This document shows positions 15,515 through 15,903 of a DNA stretch of 15,903 nucleotides, one piece after another; within the stretch, counting starts at the first letter, position 1, and each line of letters opens with the position of its first letter. Source of the DNA: Actinophytocola sp045807065. Lineage in GTDB: Bacteria; Actinomycetota; Actinomycetes; Mycobacteriales; Pseudonocardiaceae. The notes beneath the pieces are model-generated. The model made no database searches and was not told where the DNA came from. It was given only the letters and a program-made list of their open reading frames with translations. The position numbers and the translations under genes are program-made. Where the stretch lies: assembly GCF_045807065.1 (NCBI RefSeq), contig NZ_JBJMIE010000064.1, forward strand, positions 1 to 15,903, in the 5' to 3' direction.

Positions 15515-15837
15515 CAGTTCGAACCGTTCCGGTTGTTCTGCATTGCGGCAAAGTACGCCGAGGCTTTTTTCAGGAACGCGATATCCCGGTCCTGATCAGC
15601 GACCCGCTTCCGCAACGCGTGCAATTCGACCCGATCCGACACCGACAACGGCTCGTCTCCAGTCGCCGCTGCCGCACCCACTCGACGACGTTCGTCTTTG
15701 ACCCAGACACTCAACATCCCCGGGTCAATTCCCAGCTCGCGAGCGACCTCGGAAATCGTACGACCGGTATCGATCACACGATGCGACGCCTCAACCTTGT
15801 ACTCGGCCGCGTAGGACCGACGCTTCCGGGCAGACAT
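15514..15837 (-). CDS. IS3-family transposase OrfA (helix-turn-helix)
   Basis: The 107-residue protein has a basic N-terminus (MSARKRRSYAAEYKVE), a helix-turn-helix at about 16-48 (TISEVARELGIDPGMLSVWVKDE) and a leucine-zipper-like helix at 68-95. It binds the IS ends and partners OrfB. The ATG at 15837 was chosen because GGAAGG lies nine bases upstream. Another ATG nine bases earlier directly abuts that site. The stop overlaps the orfB start. Confidence 0.93.
   Translation of the reverse strand: MSARKRRSYAAEYKVEASHRVIDTGRTISEVARELGIDPGMLSVWVKDERRRVGAAAATGDEPLSVSDRVELHALRKRVADQDRDIAFLKKASAYFAAMQNNRNGSN
15563..15570 (-). promoter_or_regulatory. Possible -1 frameshift site (A6G) in orfA
   Basis: On the minus strand orfA reads CTG AAA AAA GCC here. 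The orfB frame is open from this point, and a -1 slip would join OrfA to OrfB. IS3 elements often use A6G for this. The zero-frame phasing (G AAA AAA G) is not the optimal A AAA AAG, so efficiency may be low, and the ATGA overlap may serve instead. Confidence 0.35.
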
Positions 15838-15878
15838 AACGGACATCCTTCCAGCAGGGCAACGCCCTGCTAACTCGG

Positions 15879-15903
15879 TGTCCACTCTTCGGGGGGAACC
15901 TCA
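15879..15903 (-). repeat. IS right terminal inverted repeat
   Basis: The reverse complement reads TGAGGTTCCCCCCG then AAGAGTGGACA and pairs with 14564-14588 at 22 of 25 positions. It lies about 40 bases upstream of the orfA start, so it may overlap the IS promoter. Confidence 0.93.

Larger units (their letters stand above)
14564..15903 (-). mobile_element. Complete IS3-family insertion sequence (1340 bp)
   Basis: The element begins TGAGGTTCCCCCCG and ends with the reverse complement CGGGGGGAACCTCA, so both ends are the TG...CA type. It carries overlapping orfA and orfB on the minus strand that fill nearly the whole length. Both frames are intact, so it may be active. It has inserted into the RHS fragment. 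The right end coincides with the window end, so the target duplication cannot be checked; the three bases on the left are GGT. Confidence 0.93.

Overview
The window is high-GC, with codon third positions strongly G/C-biased in the real genes and several GTG starts. Together with RHS/YD-repeat sequence and an LCAT-like hydrolase, this suggests a filamentous actinomycete, perhaps of the Pseudonocardiales type. I cannot name the organism from sequence alone. The stretch looks like an accessory or defence-type island: intact genes alternate with truncated, frameshifted and IS-interrupted ones.

Layout, left to right. (1) Positions 1-943, minus strand: queC followed by the start of queE, overlapping by ATGA. 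These are two steps of preQ0 (7-deazaguanine) synthesis, and queE runs off the left edge. (2) 1310-1918, plus: a GIY-YIG-type nuclease-like protein. (3) 1939-2328, minus: an N-terminally truncated DUF6884 remnant, abutting (4) 2325-6700, plus: a two-gene operon of a P-loop ATPase (truncated at its 5' end, with one frameshift) and a coiled-coil/metallo-beta-lactamase/beta-CASP protein (an in-frame TGA plus a frameshift), coupled by ATGA. As written, the sequence makes this operon a pseudogene pair; some of the indels could be sequencing errors. (5) 6799-6924 and 13572-13697: two direct copies of a structured 126-bp non-coding element (about 89% identical, no gaps) that bracket the next block. 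(6) 7472-12039, plus: an intact pair coupled by GTGA, a cytosolic LCAT/PGAP1-like serine alpha/beta-hydrolase and a 1042-residue protein with a transglutaminase-like domain, a STAND-type P-loop NTPase and four 37-residue C-terminal repeats, two of which are identical at 110 of 111 bases. (7) 12040-12565, minus: a shattered MFS transporter C-terminal half. (8) 12569-13264, minus: a TIGR02391 (Ymh-like) protein with a HEPN-type R-x4-H motif. (9) About 13778-14563, plus: an RHS/YD-repeat gene fragment cut by (10) a complete 1340-bp IS3-family element, 14564-15903, whose right end is exactly the end of the window.

The most interesting system is the hydrolase plus TGase-STAND pair. Its architecture (a predicted lipid- or ester-cleaving effector translationally coupled to a large NTPase sensor with recently duplicated, near-identical C-terminal repeats) fits an NLR-like, abortive-infection type conflict system. 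It lies between a HEPN protein, a decayed ATPase/beta-CASP operon, a GIY-YIG protein and RHS debris. The defence role is inference; the domain motifs, gene overlaps and repeats can be read directly.
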